From Tetrapyrgos nigripes (Eukaryota > Basidiomycota > Agaricomycetes > Agaricales > Campanellaceae): a stretch of 64,000 bases of DNA. Position 1 is the stretch's first letter; every line of letters starts with the position of its first letter. The stretch spans positions 62,001 to 126,000 of the forward strand of contig JAACJM010000053.1 of assembly GCA_013368315.1 (NCBI GenBank), read 5' to 3'. The notes under the pieces are model-generated. The model made no database searches. It was not told the DNA's origin and saw only the letters and a list, made by a program, of their open reading frames with translations. Both the position numbers and the translations under genes were made by a program. Below are positions 12,431 to 25,334 of the stretch, piece after piece.

Positions 12431-13599
12431 CCTTCACATAGCGACGACAATCGCTATCCATCTTGCACCTCAAAGTCGAGCCAAAAACCCGTCTCGCTCG
12501 TACGCCATTGGGTACAATTGACGTTCTCTATGGACATGCCCATCGAAGCTCTGTTTCGTATACTTATCATATACGAATTGGAATTGCCGCTCTCACCTCT
12601 GCTGTCCAAAGGATGACTGTTTGCTTATCATCTCAAGTCCAGCGACATTGTCCCAAGAGGACGTCTCAGCGTTATTGTTGGATTAGGTACTCTGACGTTC
12701 GGATATGCGAAGGTAAGACGTCTCTATATGATATATCTTGCTCTTTCTTTTGATCAGTCTTCTAAATCTTTGGAGAGTACTTTGATCTCGGATTACTTAC
12801 GAAAGGCCACTTGAATTCCATATTCGCAGGCTCTCTCAACTCCTTCCAACCCTCCTACCAGCTCTTTCCAATGACTTTTACACCTTCATGTCCCTCCGCT
12901 GCAATTCGTTTGGATACATGTGACGACTCATATGTACTGTAACCGTACAAAGCGAGGGAGTTTTTTTTTTTTACCTAAGGATACGTTGGAGAAAAAAAGG
13001 ATGAAGTGAGATTGAGGATGAGACCTTTTCAGAGCATTTGACAAAGTTTATCAAGTGAGTTCGTTGCTACGGTCTTTTCTCGAGGAGTGAAGATGTTGAG
13101 ATGCATGATCTGGTACTTCAGATAAGAAAGTCGTCATGGATCAGCTATCGGATAGATATCTTTGTACACGAGGATACGGTAAGATGTCATATGTACTACA
13201 TTCCCACTGATTTCCCGTATTCCGAATTCACTAATAGCTGGCGCGGGTGAAGGACTGACTCGGAGGCGAAAGCGTTTAATGTCAACGCGACCAAACAAAC
13301 GCGTCTCTCTCTTAACACCCACATAGACCTACTCTCTTTCCATTGTTTCCTGTTCCATACTACGTATTTGAAAATTCGAAAGAACCAGGGCAACTTTTAT
13401 ACGTCTTTTGGTGAACTTCCCAGTTGAGAAGAAGATGGTAACGACGCCTGCGGGGTCAGCTCTACGGGGAGGACATCTGGGGTATCGATTTCGAGGGCGC
13501 CGGAGGTGAGTGGTTGGATCCTTCATGTTGAGCTCATCCTTGGCTGACGGGTTGAGCAGCTTTCCCCCCTTCCGCTCTACTCTGGCTTACCAAACATCC
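12431..13599. other. Non-coding or unrecognised stretch
   Basis: Short ORFs only. It may include the decayed 5' part of the downstream URC1 pseudogene, but no convincing match was found before about 13600. Confidence 0.35.
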
Positions 13600-14735
13600 T
13601 CTCGTCCGTGGTTCAATCATCCGCTCCCGTCCTTCTTCCATCAAACCTCTTAATGCTCTTGGTGCCCACCCCGGTCCCTATTGCATCTACTCCCTCTCTC
13701 CCTCCTAATGTCCCCACCCTTCGACATCCTGCCCAACGAATCATGCCCCCCAAAGCGTCGTTCTATGGTTCACCTTGTTCCTCAGATCTTCACTAACTAG
13801 CTTCGTACCAAGGAAGGCGGCAAAGGCTTGAATATCCGGCCTTCCATTGTAGTTACAGCGTGTTGGATGAGACTGAGGAGAGGGGAGATTGACATGAATG
13901 GGAAGGTTGTGATCGAGAGTTGCCCGGTGAAGAGGGAGGATGGGAACGGTCTGAATGAGAGTATTAGCCCTGGAGTGGATGTTGCTATGAGTAAGGCGGT
14001 GGTAGAGGAGGTTTAGGATGTGAGTTGTCCATTTTTCTCTTTGACGTCGCTTGCTTATCATCTTTCGCCCATTCTTCTTCTTTAACCTTCTAGAATTCCG
14101 AAACTCTCCTACGTCGTTCCCTCTTAGAGGACACCGGTGGAATGTACCCCAAACTCTACATCATGCGATCCGACATCAAAACCTTCCCCCAACCGGTAAC
14201 TTTACCGTCTACATCTTCAGTGACCCTGTTGTCCTCTCCCCTTCACCCGACGTACACGTCACTCTCCGACTCCACGACGAATGCAATAGGTCTGATGTAT
14301 GGAAGTGATATTTGTACGTGGCCAACCGTACTTGGTGTATGCGCTTGAGGAGTGTATTCGGACGGCACATGATGTTCGGGTGGTCGTATGCTTCCGAAAA
14401 GAAGGGAGGGCGTTGGGAGAAGTGACAAAGTACTTGGTGTATAATTTGAGGAAGAGAGGAAGGGATTCAGCGGATAGGTATGTTGCGAGTACGGAGTATT
14501 GCGGGTGTTAAGGATGAGGTCAGTGTCACTTCTCGATCGTCTTTTCACTCCGCTTCTCTCACCCTCTACTCCAGCTAACTAAGTCTCTTCATTCATTTTC
14601 ATGCTGTAGATTCCAAGCCCTCATCCCACGCCTCTTACACTGGCTCGGTATTGACGTTATCTGTAGGTGCAGACGGAAAGAAGAGAGGACGAGTGGATAG
14701 TATGGTTAGCATGAGTGATAGCAATGTACGTTCAC
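13600..14735 (+). pseudogene. URC1: URC1-type GTP cyclohydrolase II-like protein, decayed
   Basis: Segments in order match the fungal uracil-catabolism protein related to GTP cyclohydrolase II: AHPGPYCIY (about 13660), LNIRPSIVVT and ISPGVDVAMSKAVVEEV (13826-14014), LLRRSLLEDTGGMYP and RSDIKTF (about 14100-14190), FTVYIF and LRLHDEC (about 14205-14290), GSDICT, then CFRKEGRALGEVTKYLVYN (about 14388), and RFQALIPRLLHWLGIDVI (about 14612). Frames change at about 14195 and between 14290 and 14330, and there is a stop near 14015. The GTP cyclohydrolase II zinc motif normally ends ...SDICTC; here the last Cys codon reads Trp. The product would be inactive and the gene is dead. Confidence 0.78.
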
Positions 14736-15481
14736 CCGCACCTCCTCGTACACTTGCTTCGGGTTGGTTGGGTTTTCTAGTTGCTTTGATTAGGACAAGG
14801 TGCGTACTATATCATATTTAATACTTTATTCTACACTTACAACGTCTTTTCGAACCCCTCGTTGCCATTTTTTTTTTTGACTAGACACCAATTTTTCCTA
14901 TTATTGTCCTCACAGCGTGCGGGTCAGCGTTATACGGGTTGGAAAGGCTCAGGTGTGTATTTCACCTTTATTCCATGCTGATTATATGTACTAAAGTCTA
15001 TTACCTTACCCGACCACCCTCTGCTTTGGAACGTCCTCATACTTGGCCACCATCTGTCCTGTCCCTCTGTCCTGTCCCTCATCCCAAACCCTCGCCCGCC
15101 ATTTCCCACCTCAAACGCTGTCCGTCTGCCATCTCCTGCAAGCGTACATGTGTTTCAACCCATTCCAGCTCATTACGGAACTCCAACACGCCCTATCCAA
15201 TGCTACTACCCCCTTATCCCAACTCATTTCGCATAAAAATACGGATATATATCCACATTCTCATGTAACCTAGGTACCTATAGTTAAACTTTATGCTAGC
15301 CGTGACGATGGCTATCATGACAGGGGTTCTATCTGTAGTATTGCTTTTTGGTGTGGCAAGAATTAAATCTATGACCACACTATCTCCATGCGAAGTTCAA
15401 GAGAGTACTTCCCATTTCTATGCCTCAAATGTACAGAAAGTAGATATAAAGCCATCTTTCATTGGGAACTCGGAAACCTAT
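14736..15481. other. Intergenic, no supported gene
   Basis: Overlapping proline-rich ORFs (about 14940-15270) show no recognised domain. The 3' flank of the ERG5 gene lies at the right end. Confidence 0.4.
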
Positions 15482-17371
15482 TCAAGTTCGTGGTATGAAC
15501 GTCAACTTGCAGCCATCTCTTGGGAAAAGGGTCGAGATGATGCTTGTGAAATGTTCCAAATTAATCCAAGGAAGTAATAATGGTTTTAAGAAAAAGCACT
15601 CACTCGATTTTATAGCTGTCCAGCGTGATTTCATGTTCCATATCGAACATGACCACCAAGGTAGCAAGGACGACACCAATGCTGATATTAGCATACTCTT
15701 GGCCGATGCAACGATGGGGTCCACTCCCGTATACCAGGAAGTATTGAGGATTTGTGTTGGCCGTACCATTGGGGTCAAGCCATCTTTCTGGGATAAAGCT
15801 ATCAGGGTCTGGGTAGACTTTCGGATCGTGGAGAGATGGGTAATATGCAGGTATGACCATGGATCCGGCAGGTACGGTATAATTCTCACTGAGAGGGAAG
15901 TCCCTTGTCGCTGTGTATGGAACCTGATGGTTCACTTGTATCAGAAATATTCGCAAGGTTAACCATGGGAGGCAGGTACTTACCATCGTCACAGGTGAGA
16001 CCAGCCTTAAAACCTCCTTTACTGTTGCTTGTAGATATGGCATTTCGTCCATCAGTTCAAGGGTTAATGGCGCTTCAAAGTCTCCATGTCGAATACGCTC
16101 TTGCTCTCCCCGTAGCTTGGCTACAACCTTGGGGTGGTCGGCCAGAAGTTGAAAACCAAATATCAAAGCACTAGCCATGGCGTCCTGAGATGCAAATAGG
16201 AATGAAAACACGGACATCGCCACTTCTTGATCACTGAATTCCTTTCGATGCTTTGACTTGTAGGTCGGATCCGACATTGCCTTCATCCACTCATCCATCA
16301 GACACTCTGACTGCCCTCCTTTAGCCATCGCCTCTCTACTGCTTGCGGAAGCTTTTCTCAACCATTCTGTCGCCATTTCTACTGTCTTCTTCGCTCTATA
16401 GACCTTCGTGCCAGGGAAAGCAAATGGAAAATTGACGAGCTCTAAAGCTCGAGTGACAAGCCAATACTTGTCAAAGATCTCTCGTTTCGCGTAGTCTGGG
16501 ATATGTTTGCCACAGAAGACGTTCAATGACAGGTCCATGTTAAGAAAACGAACGGTCCACATGATGGGTTTGGCTGCGGGTTTGCTATCATTGCTATCTG
16601 CAATCCAGTCAGCAAAATGTCTTCGTACTACGGCGTCTTGGACGGCAGTATACATCCTGGTGAAAGCAAAAGGTTAGTGGCGATCAGTAAGTTTGCATCC
16701 CAGTGATTAGTTGAAACTGACCCCAAGGCTTTACGGGTGAATAGGACGTTCAAACCCTTTCGATAATCGACGTGTTCCTGACCGGTAAGGAAGATCCTGA
16801 AGGATATTATGAGTTCACAGGTATATTCCAAAAATGATCTTGCTCATGTACCAGTTCCTTTCACCCATGATTGTCTTTGCAGATTGAACAAGACAGGGAA
16901 CAGCATACGTAGGAGAGTTCATAATTTTGCGCGAATACTCGTTGTCTGATGCCATTACGATGAAGCTTTAATTGTACCCGTCAGTAATTATAAATCAGTC
17001 AGTAGGAAACGACCTCCAACAACGCACATATTGAAAACGCTCGTGACAGCCAAAGGTCCCGCATTCCACATACTTTTGTAATTCTCCATCGTAGGCCTCA
17101 AAGAATCTGCGAATTTGCCGATAATCGGGATTGTCCAGTTGTTCCCTGGAAGGTGTCTTTTTTTAAATCGGTATACGACTTGTTCGAGGACCAGTAGGGA
17201 CACCAATATAGAGAGGGTGGTGAACCACCAGATGTGAGGTGATTCGTAGGTGGAGGATGTGATGGAGCCTGGGTGGGTGTGAATGATTTCTTCGTCTGCC
17301 AAGTGAAGCGTCATCCTGAGGTATGGTCGGCGAGCAATGAGCTTGAAGCACTGAATAAATACCCCTGCCAA
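15482..17371 (-). CDS. ERG5: Sterol C-22 desaturase, cytochrome P450 CYP61 (528 aa, 6 exons)
   Basis: Exons are 17028-17371, 16852-16965, 16722-16796, 15984-16656, 15604-15923 and 15482-15542 (minus strand); the sum is 1587 nt and the frame closes. All introns are GT-AG, about 55-65 bp. The protein has an N-terminal membrane anchor (about residues 46-67), the CYP61 hallmark WTIPIIGKFADSL, HVDYRKGLNVLFTRKALG, an I-helix segment FLFASQDAMASALIFGFQ, the ExxR motif KEVLRL near 392, PERW, and the heme loop FLVYGSGPHRC with the ligand Cys at 474. The enzyme introduces the C22-C23 double bond in ergosterol synthesis at the endoplasmic reticulum. The second Met (residue 20) is a plausible alternative start. 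The gene appears intact. Confidence 0.93.
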
Positions 17372-18220
17372 GCTGATCTGTGCTGAGTGCTGAGCGCTGA
17401 CAACTGAAACCCGGGACTGCTGTTGAATTAACTAATTCTAATCCATTGTCCTCCCGCGTTCAATGAAAAGAAAACTCAACCATCAACTTTTTTGCCACAA
17501 TCAGGACCTCCAGTCGTGTCAAAAGTATTGAACAGCGATCGGGTCTCAGCTTTTAGGAAGGCCCGATGGAGTCAAAGACTCCAAGTAAGTACTAATGACG
17601 TCCTGCAAAGGCTATGTAAAGAGTCAGCCACAACGGTTACTGAAAGACGAAAATGAAATCCCGTCTGCCTGTTGAAGCATCATTCCGATGAAACAAATCT
17701 GCGTAGGTCCTGAGGTGAGTACTAAGTTTTCAGTCATGTCATTTTAGATTTATGCTGAGGCAACCTACCTGGACCCCCAGGCTGAGGTTGCAGTGTATTA
17801 ACGGTTGATGGATCGACGCTCTCTATGACGACGGTGACAAGGTTTTCAAATAATGATGTTGCATAACGGATCAGTTACCACGTAAGTTTGATTCTATGCT
17901 GTTCAAAGTGTACTTTTATTCATGCACTCGTATTCATTCAAATAGATAGATAGATAGGCTAGACTACATCTGACATTTACACTAGCCAAGTACACGAAGC
18001 CGCCAAGTTTACCAGATCCACTTATAATGGCCCAATCCTCGAAGCCATAGAAACAAGGTATTTGTTTTATACGTCTCTTTCGCTATTCGATGCACTGAAC
18101 TTGTCCACCTGCAGAGCCTACAAATGTCAAAAAATCCCGGGTATACCACAAGAGTTCAAAAGATGCGCGGTAAGATTTGCCATCTGTCTTCTGTTAAATT
18201 TGTCCAACGTTGACTATGTC
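17372..18220. other. Upstream region of ERG5 and copia insertion flank
   Basis: No supported gene. A short gata microsatellite lies at about 17945-17955. The copia element interrupts this sequence at ctatg (18221-18225). Confidence 0.4.
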
Positions 18221-18225
18221 CTATG

Positions 18226-18595
18226 TGTTGAATTGGCGCATTCAGTTGCAGCCATCAACGTATTCTATGTAGAACAATAATAGTAGTTATATATAGAACA
18301 ATAAGATTATATAGACAATAAAGTATAGTACGACAATAGTGTACGAAACCAGCATTGTTCTATCCAGTACAATAGAATCTTATTGTTACTCTAGTATTAG
18401 TTTACATGTATTTGTACCTCCTTAAAGGCATATAAGGACTAGTAGAAAGTCCTCCAAATAACAAGTTTCATACTTAACCCACATCGCTCTAACAAGCCTC
18501 TAACTAGCCTTACAAGCTACTCTTTATCCACAGGTAAGTTGCGTAGTTGCCACTGCGTTTAGTAGTGTACAGGACCGTACCATGCCTGCTTAACA
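18226..18595 (+). repeat. Copia 5' LTR, 370 bp
   Basis: Begins TGTTGAATTGGCG and ends CTGCTTAACA (TG...CA ends). A TATA-like tatataag/catataag box near 18430 is the likely promoter. Compared with the 3' LTR it has C at two sites where the other has T (caaCgta and gCatata). Confidence 0.97.
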
Positions 18596-18608
18596 GGTTA
18601 TGGGCCCC
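18596..18608 (+). promoter_or_regulatory. Primer binding site, half-tRNA(iMet) type
   Basis: GGTTATGGGCCC directly follows the LTR. It is complementary to the anticodon stem-loop of eukaryotic initiator tRNA-Met (GGGCCCATAACC) rather than to a tRNA 3' end, as known for Drosophila copia, which primes with an internal tRNA fragment. Confidence 0.8.
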
Positions 18609-18611
18609 GAA

Positions 18612-18911
18612 GGCCCTTGGGAGCGCCTTCAATGGCTGCAAACCATAGACTTCGCATACTACCTGGATGGCGCCTTCATGGCTGCCTGTGGCGCCCTTGT
18701 GGCAGCCTGCGTCGCCTTTCATGGCTTGACGATATGTCCAACAGCGCAGGACTTATGTCCAGCTGCAGTTGTTGACAATCTAGGGGAGTAGTCACTGTCA
18801 TGGCGCGCTCATCGCTGCCTCTTTTCACTTTCGCATGGCGCATTTAATGCTGCCTTCCTATTTTGCATATGGATAAATGCTGACAGTTGACTTCCCCAGA
18901 TATTATCAAAG
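18612..18911 (+). repeat. Copia leader with iterated GGCGCC..ATGGCTGC motif
   Basis: About six degenerate copies of a motif of the form GGCGCCTTCATGGCTGC occur at 18622, 18669, 18690, 18711, 18798 and 18834. A related copy lies at the LTR start (18232), and fragments lie in the 3' untranslated region near 24901. They are short, same-sense and irregularly spaced. A role in RNA packaging or dimerisation is only inference. Confidence 0.6.
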
Positions 18912-21900
18912 ATGTCCTCAAACGTCCTGATGACTACTGTCCCTGTCTTCACTGGTGTTGATTTCAACATCTGGGCTGACATCCTTCTCTCCTGGTTGCA
19001 GGCTACTGGACTTAGTTCTGTCCTTAGCTCTGATCGCCCCGATGATGCCAAAGTGAGTACCGTCTCCCCTCTAACTGAAGAAGACGCGGCGGCTCAAGCT
19101 GAGGCCATCACGGCGGCTCAAAAGAAACAGGCTGAATGGGATGAGAAGAATGACAAGGCCATTGGGTCTATCAGACTTCGTCTCTCTCAGGCTCTTCGTG
19201 AGAAGACATTTGGTATTACAAGTGCCAAGAAACTTTGGGCCACTCTCAAAGAGACCTATGGGAAGCCTGGTGCTTCCGCTGTCTACACCGACTTTAAACG
19301 TGCCACCTCCATCACCATTCCTAACGATGCTCATCCTGGTGCTGCGATCGAACTTATCCGCATGCATTTCGATAGGGTTAGTACCGCCGGCATTCCTATC
19401 AATACTGACGATACCACTCCACCCGTTTCCATGACCAAAATCCCCAACTTCCTGATCGTTATGTTCATCATTTCGAAACTCCCTTCCAGATATGATTATA
19501 TCATCATCCAGAACACTCAACAGACCATCTCAACTCTTCATAATCAAAATCTTGATGAACTTCAGAGTGAGATTATCAATGTCTGGGAATCTCGCCAAGG
19601 AGTTTTGAAAGGGAAAGCCCAGGCCAACCGTCTGTCAGCTGTCAAGCGAAAGGACGGTAACCCTAGTTTCCAGCAGCAGCAGCAGCAGCGCCCTAGTGGC
19701 AGCAGCAGCGGCACTAACGGAGCCAGCGGCTCTAACGGAAATAACAAGGGAAAGGGCAAGGGAAAGGGCAAGGGAAAAGCTCATTTCCGTCGAGGAGGTC
19801 GAGCTGGAAAGTCTGAACAGGCCAAGAGACAAGGCCAAGCACATCTCGCTCATGGTGATATGTCTCCCATGATGCACACAGTCACTGTCGTCGACACGCC
19901 CGCTGCAGTTGATATCCGTAAGCCATTCTTTATGGAAACGGAAAAGCCTTTTGATGCCTTCTTCACAGGTACCAAAAGAGCTATCAATCTTGCACGCGAT
20001 ATTGGCGCTAGACCATCTGGTGAGACTGTTGCTACTCTTGAAGATGTCGTCATGTCTCATCCCGATCTTTCCTCCTTCACTTCACTTACTCCCGCTCCTC
20101 GTCCCAAACGCACTCTCACGGAACGCATCTATTGGAACAACCTTCAATCATCTTCTGATGGTTGGGGTGATGCTGGTAACTGGAACGGTTGGAACGGTGA
20201 ATATCCCGAAACTCAGACCGGTTCAGATGCCGATATGGCATGCGCTCAAGGAGAAGATGCCAGTTGGAACGAGGACACTCTGGTGAACACTTCGGAACTC
20301 GGAAGTGTGTTTGGCTCCACAATGACGGAGTCAGGTGTAAAGGTTTCTCAGGACATCCGGACCCCTGTTCCACTTATCGACCGTCTTGCCCAGGATCCTG
20401 CTGCCGAGATGATGGAGTGCGCAATGCACCTTGGGGAGAGATTCCAGAATCCCGAGGATTCCCTACACATCTATGGGGAACCACTCAGAGTAGCACTGAA
20501 CACTGTTGCCCCAACGGGAACCCGTGGCACTCTTTCTCTTGCCCAACGCATTGCTGCAGTCCACAGCGAGATGCCAAGTGGCTCACAGCCTGCACATCCC
20601 AATGGCATGACCACTCAATCCTTGCCATCCAGCCGTGTTGCAAGCCCAACACCTGGCACGACTTCGACGGGATGGGAATGGCTGACTCCTCATCTCCAAA
20701 ACGAGGATGGAAGGTACGACGAGCTAATCGACTGGCAGCGAGACGCAACAATCGGACTAGGAGGGATGGAATTACCCTCCAGGGCTCCAACTCCGAGTTC
20801 AATGCCAGAACTCCGAAGCGCGTCACCGAGTCTATCTGAAACAAGCGACCTCGAGTACATGTCAACTCCGCCATCGATCGGGAGGATGAGTCTTCCTACG
20901 TCACCCCTAGAGGACACCGCATCGTACGGAATTCCAAGTCCACGACCTTCTACCCCCGTCATGGTTACCGTCAATGCCGCAAATAATTATGGCTGGTCCT
21001 TAGACTCTGAAGTCTCCGGCATGGACAACGGTTATCTCAGGTCAGATCTCAATTCAGATCTTATGAATAAAAGTACTGATGCGCTTTTTCCAGCAGCTCG
21101 TAATTTGGAAGCAGGTTCTTCATGTATATATTTATTACATACCGCTCCTCTGGGTTTAACAACCCCTTTTATTTATAATGATCTGTACACTAGCCCTGGC
21201 GGCAACAATAAATATTTATGTGCCTGTGGCACTCTGTTCTCACTATGCCAGAAGTGTAAGAAAAAGAGATCTGATACTGTCAAAATCCACTTCAGTGATG
21301 GATGGTTACTTGATTCTGGAGCATCAGCGCATTTTACGTTCGACATCAATGACTTTGTTGAATTGAGTTATATAAAACCAATTCCAGTGAAAACTGCCAA
21401 TGGATTCACCAAGATTCGTGCATCTGGAACAGTCCTGATCTCTCAACGTAAAAGAGTTATGAAATTATATCCGGTCTATTACATTCCCGATCTTAATCAA
21501 CGACTCTTATCTGTCGGTCAATTCTTAAATGACAACATGTTTATGCGCGGTAACTCCGATCATATCACCATTTCGAGAAATACAACATTCTTGACATTCT
21601 CAAAGCGTATACCGGAAGAAACGCTATACTATCTTCCACACAAATCGAAAATTGTCGCTTCTAAAGCCAATCTTTTGATTTATCTTATCAACTACGAGAT
21701 TTTACATCGTCGTATAGGACATCCCTCTCGTGATGTTCTAAAACATGTCTGACAACACACCCTTGGCACTCCTGAATTCATTATTCCGAAAGAGCTTCCT
21801 TTGTGCAAAGGCTGTCTTGAAGGCAAAACTCCCAGACAGGCCTACCCTCCTAACGAACGACGTGCTACTCGTCCTTTCCAAATTATCCATACGGATTTAC

Positions 21901-24848
21901 ATGAATACCCCACGATATCTTACCACAAGTACAAGTATATAATCGTCTTCTTTGATGATTACACTTCAGATGCTTGGATACGTTTTCTTAAAGACAAAAA
22001 ACAACCACTGACTGCCACTCGCCAGTTCCTTGCGATGGTAGAAACTCAATATAAGACGAAAGTCGAACAGTGGATGTCTGATATGGGTGGTGAATTCATC
22101 AAAGGCACCTACCGAGAAATGTTACTCGAGAAAGGTGTTAAAATCCTTAACAGTGCACCATACATTCATCAACAGAATGGTCGAGTGGAGCGCTTTATAC
22201 GCACTCTAATGGATAAGGCATTGGCAATGATGAAGTTAGCATGTCTACCTGAATCTTGGTGGGAATATGCTGTCCGTCATGGATTGTATGTCTATCGACG
22301 TACTCCTTTACGACGACACAAATGGATAACTCCATTTGAAATGCTTGAAAAGGAAAAACCGCGTATCGATCATTTACGAGTTTTTGGCTGTGGAGCTTAT
22401 GTCTTTAAACCCAAGGAAACTCGAAAGAACAAACTCGCTTCCAAGTCAGAACTCATGACGTATCTTGGTGTAGCACCAGGAGAACGAGGAAATCTTTTCA
22501 TGCGTACAAACAATGTGGAATTTACATCTCCGCAAGCCGTGTTCAAGGAAGACTTCTTTCCTCGATGTAAAACTCAATCTCGTAATTCGAAACAACTTCC
22601 TATCGAGTCGTCGCAAAACGACGACACTCCACTACCACAACTAATCCCTGACGATGATGATGAAGATTTTTATCATCGTCCTCCTCGCATCCCTTCAACA
22701 AGGAGACCTGATCAGATTCGTGACGACGAACCTGAACAGGATCCACCGCCTTCGTCTCCGGATAGTGACTCTGAGCCTAGAAGAACGGTAACACCGCCGC
22801 CAGTGGAGACACCACCTCCTCAGGCACCTCGAAAGCCCAGAGCTCCTAGACAAAGACGGCCACCAACAGAACCAACGCGTCGAAGCGAGCGCACTGGTAC
22901 TGTACCCAAACGATACGGGGATAAACACCCTGTAGAAGTTGAACGTGATCTTGAACCTCAAATCGCAGCTGATAAAAGAGCGGAAGCAAAAGCTAAAGCA
23001 GAGAGAGACGCTCGGAGAGAAAACCGACGTCAACAAGCTGCAGAGCAACAGGTTCCCGGACCTAGTTCTGCATCCGGAAGCGCACCCCAGGGGGAGCAGC
23101 AAGCCGAGAGTGATGACTCTGCACGCCCTGAATCAGAAGAAATGGCAGAACCATGCCGTGAAGGGGGAGTATCTATAAATTTCTTGCTTATGCAGGCAAT
23201 TGCTCCTGGAGAAATCGATTCCCACTTGCTTATTCAGAAAGTTACTTCGATGAATGATGGGAATCAACCGAATGTTCGTAATATTCGCGAATGGACATTC
23301 AAAGATATTGCTCGCTTACCTATAGCTGAGCAAGAGGAATGGAAAGTCGCTTGCCGCGAAGAACTAGAGGCTCTTCACAAGCGCGACACCTATGAATTGG
23401 TCGAAAGACCTAAAGATAGGAAAGTTATCAAAAACTGATGGGTCTTCGACATCAAAACTGATGGTCGTAAAAAGGCAAGACTCGTTGCAAAAGGTTTTTC
23501 ACAGGTCGAAGGCATAGACTTTGATCAAATATATTCACCTGTTGTTCGATTCGAGACTGTGCGCTTAATCTTCGCTTTAGCTGCACTTAAGGGCTGGCAC
23601 GTGTCCGGTGTCGATGTCCGATCAGCCTATTTATATGGCTTACTCGATGAAGAAATCTATATGGAACAACCGGAAGCCTTTAAAGTAAAAGGACAAGAGC
23701 ATAAAGTCGTCTGGCTTCTTCGTGCTCTTTACGGACTCAAACAAGCAGGACTTGCGTGGTGGAAAAGTCTTGATAAGTCCATGGCGGAACTTGGTTTTAA
23801 ACGAATCATTTCCGACGCCGGAATCTTCATTCACAAACGCTATGACGCCAACAAAAATCTTATCGAAAATTCTATCATCATTGCCGTAGTCTATGTGGAT
23901 GACGCTCTATTCTGTGGAGCTAACAAAACCTTAGTCTTACGACTCAAAGGAGACTTTATGAAGAGATGGGAATGTAGGGATCTAGGCGATGCCAAAGAAT
24001 TCCTTAGGATGAGAATTACCAGGAAAGGCAGCAAGATCTCTTTAGATCAGTGCGCTTATCTGGATAAAATCCTAGAAACTTATGGAATGCAAAACGCGAA
24101 AGCTTCTGCTACCCCATTACCTGGCAATTATCACCCTCTTCCTCTTCCAGAAAACACTCCTGTCAATTATACTCTTCGTCAAAGTTATCAGGAGATAATC
24201 GGATCCTTACTCTACTTAATGTTAGGAACACGTCCTGATATTTCCTTTGCTGTCACAAAACTTGCGCAATTTGCTGCAAACCCCTCACAAGAACACTACA
24301 ATAAGGCAAAAGACATTTGCCGTTATCTCGTTGGCACTAGAAAATATGCTCTTGTGTACAACGGTCGAGGGGGAGAAGGCTTATCAGCCTATACAGACTC
24401 TGATTGGGGATCAGATCCTGGAACTCGCAAATCTCAAACTGGCTTCTTTCTCCAATTAGCCCAAGCACCATTTAGCTGGACGTCTAGACAACAAAAGACA
24501 GTTGCTCTATCTTCGACTGAAGCTGAATACATGGCACTCAGTGACTGCAGTCGACAAGTCTGCTGGTTCAAGACTCTTCTCAGTGAAATCGAATATCCTC
24601 TTCACGCTATTCCAATTTACGGTGACAATCAGGGATCAATTTTTATTGCATCAAACCCTGTCACGGATAAGCGAACGAAGCACATTGATATTCGATATCA
24701 TTTTGTTCGAGAAAAAGTCATCGACGAGACAGTCAAGTTATTCTTCATTGAAGGAAGCAATAACCCTGCAGATCTACTCACTAAAGCTTTAGATCGAGTA
24801 AAGTTTGAGAAGTTCAGGAAACAATTGGGACTTCAGTTTTATAATTGA
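18912..24848 (+). pseudogene. Copia Gag-Pol polyprotein with two in-frame TGA codons
   Basis: One frame of 1978 codons starts at ATG 18912. Gag is followed by a Gln/Ser/Gly/Lys-rich basic segment (about residues 250-310). There is no classical CCHC knuckle; a CACG...CQKC cluster lies near residue 769. The protease active site is DSGA at 801-804. Integrase has an HHCC-like zinc motif and catalytic D995, D1057, E1093 (D-x35-E). A Pro- and charge-rich spacer precedes RT, which has YVDD at 1661-1664; RNase H carries TDSDW and SSTEAEY. TGA stops occur at 21750 (in the integrase zinc region) and 23436 (RT N-terminus). Both keep frame and both are consistent with CGA to TGA. Otherwise the protein is intact. 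Confidence 0.93.
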
Positions 24849-24955
24849 AGAAAGTCCTATAAATCGCATCGAAAATGTCGAGGCACTGGATCCCTTCCTT
24901 CCATGGCTGCTTATAGCGCCTACCTATGCTTACGCGCACTACCGTGCTGCTTAGC

Positions 24956-24964
24956 AAGGGGGAG
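24956..24964 (+). promoter_or_regulatory. Copia polypurine tract
   Basis: AAGGGGGAG lies immediately before the 3' LTR, the expected plus-strand primer. Confidence 0.85.
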
Positions 24965-25334
24965 TGTTGAATTGGCGCATTCAGTTGCAGCCATCAATGT
25001 ATTCTATGTAGAACAATAATAGTAGTTATATATAGAACAATAAGATTATATAGACAATAAAGTATAGTACGACAATAGTGTACGAAACCAGCATTGTTCT
25101 ATCCAGTACAATAGAATCTTATTGTTACTCTAGTATTAGTTTACATGTATTTGTACCTCCTTAAAGGTATATAAGGACTAGTAGAAAGTCCTCCAAATAA
25201 CAAGTTTCATACTTAACCCACATCGCTCTAACAAGCCTCTAACTAGCCTTACAAGCTACTCTTTATCCACAGGTAAGTTGCGTAGTTGCCACTGCGTTTA
25301 GTAGTGTACAGGACCGTACCATGCCTGCTTAACA
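24965..25334 (+). repeat. Copia 3' LTR, 370 bp
   Basis: Same length as the 5' LTR with two C/T differences. One of them is at a CpG (caaCGta in the 5' LTR, caaTGta here). Confidence 0.97.

Larger units (their letters stand above)
18226..25334 (+). mobile_element. Full-length Ty1/copia LTR retrotransposon
   Basis: The 7109-bp element is bounded by two 370-bp LTRs and a perfect 5-bp target duplication, ctatg (18221-18225 and 25335-25339). Order inside is primer site, leader, gag-protease-integrase-RT-RNase H in one frame, polypurine tract. Integrase preceding RT defines copia. The LTRs differ at two positions (0.54%), so insertion is recent. Two TGA stops make this copy non-autonomous unless read through. 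Confidence 0.97.

Noticed and set aside
15462..15962. Plus-strand 166-aa ORF
   Set aside because: Antisense to ERG5 exons with the heme-binding loop.
20240..20839. 199-aa plus-strand ORF inside the copia element
   Set aside because: Out-of-frame shadow of Gag-Pol.
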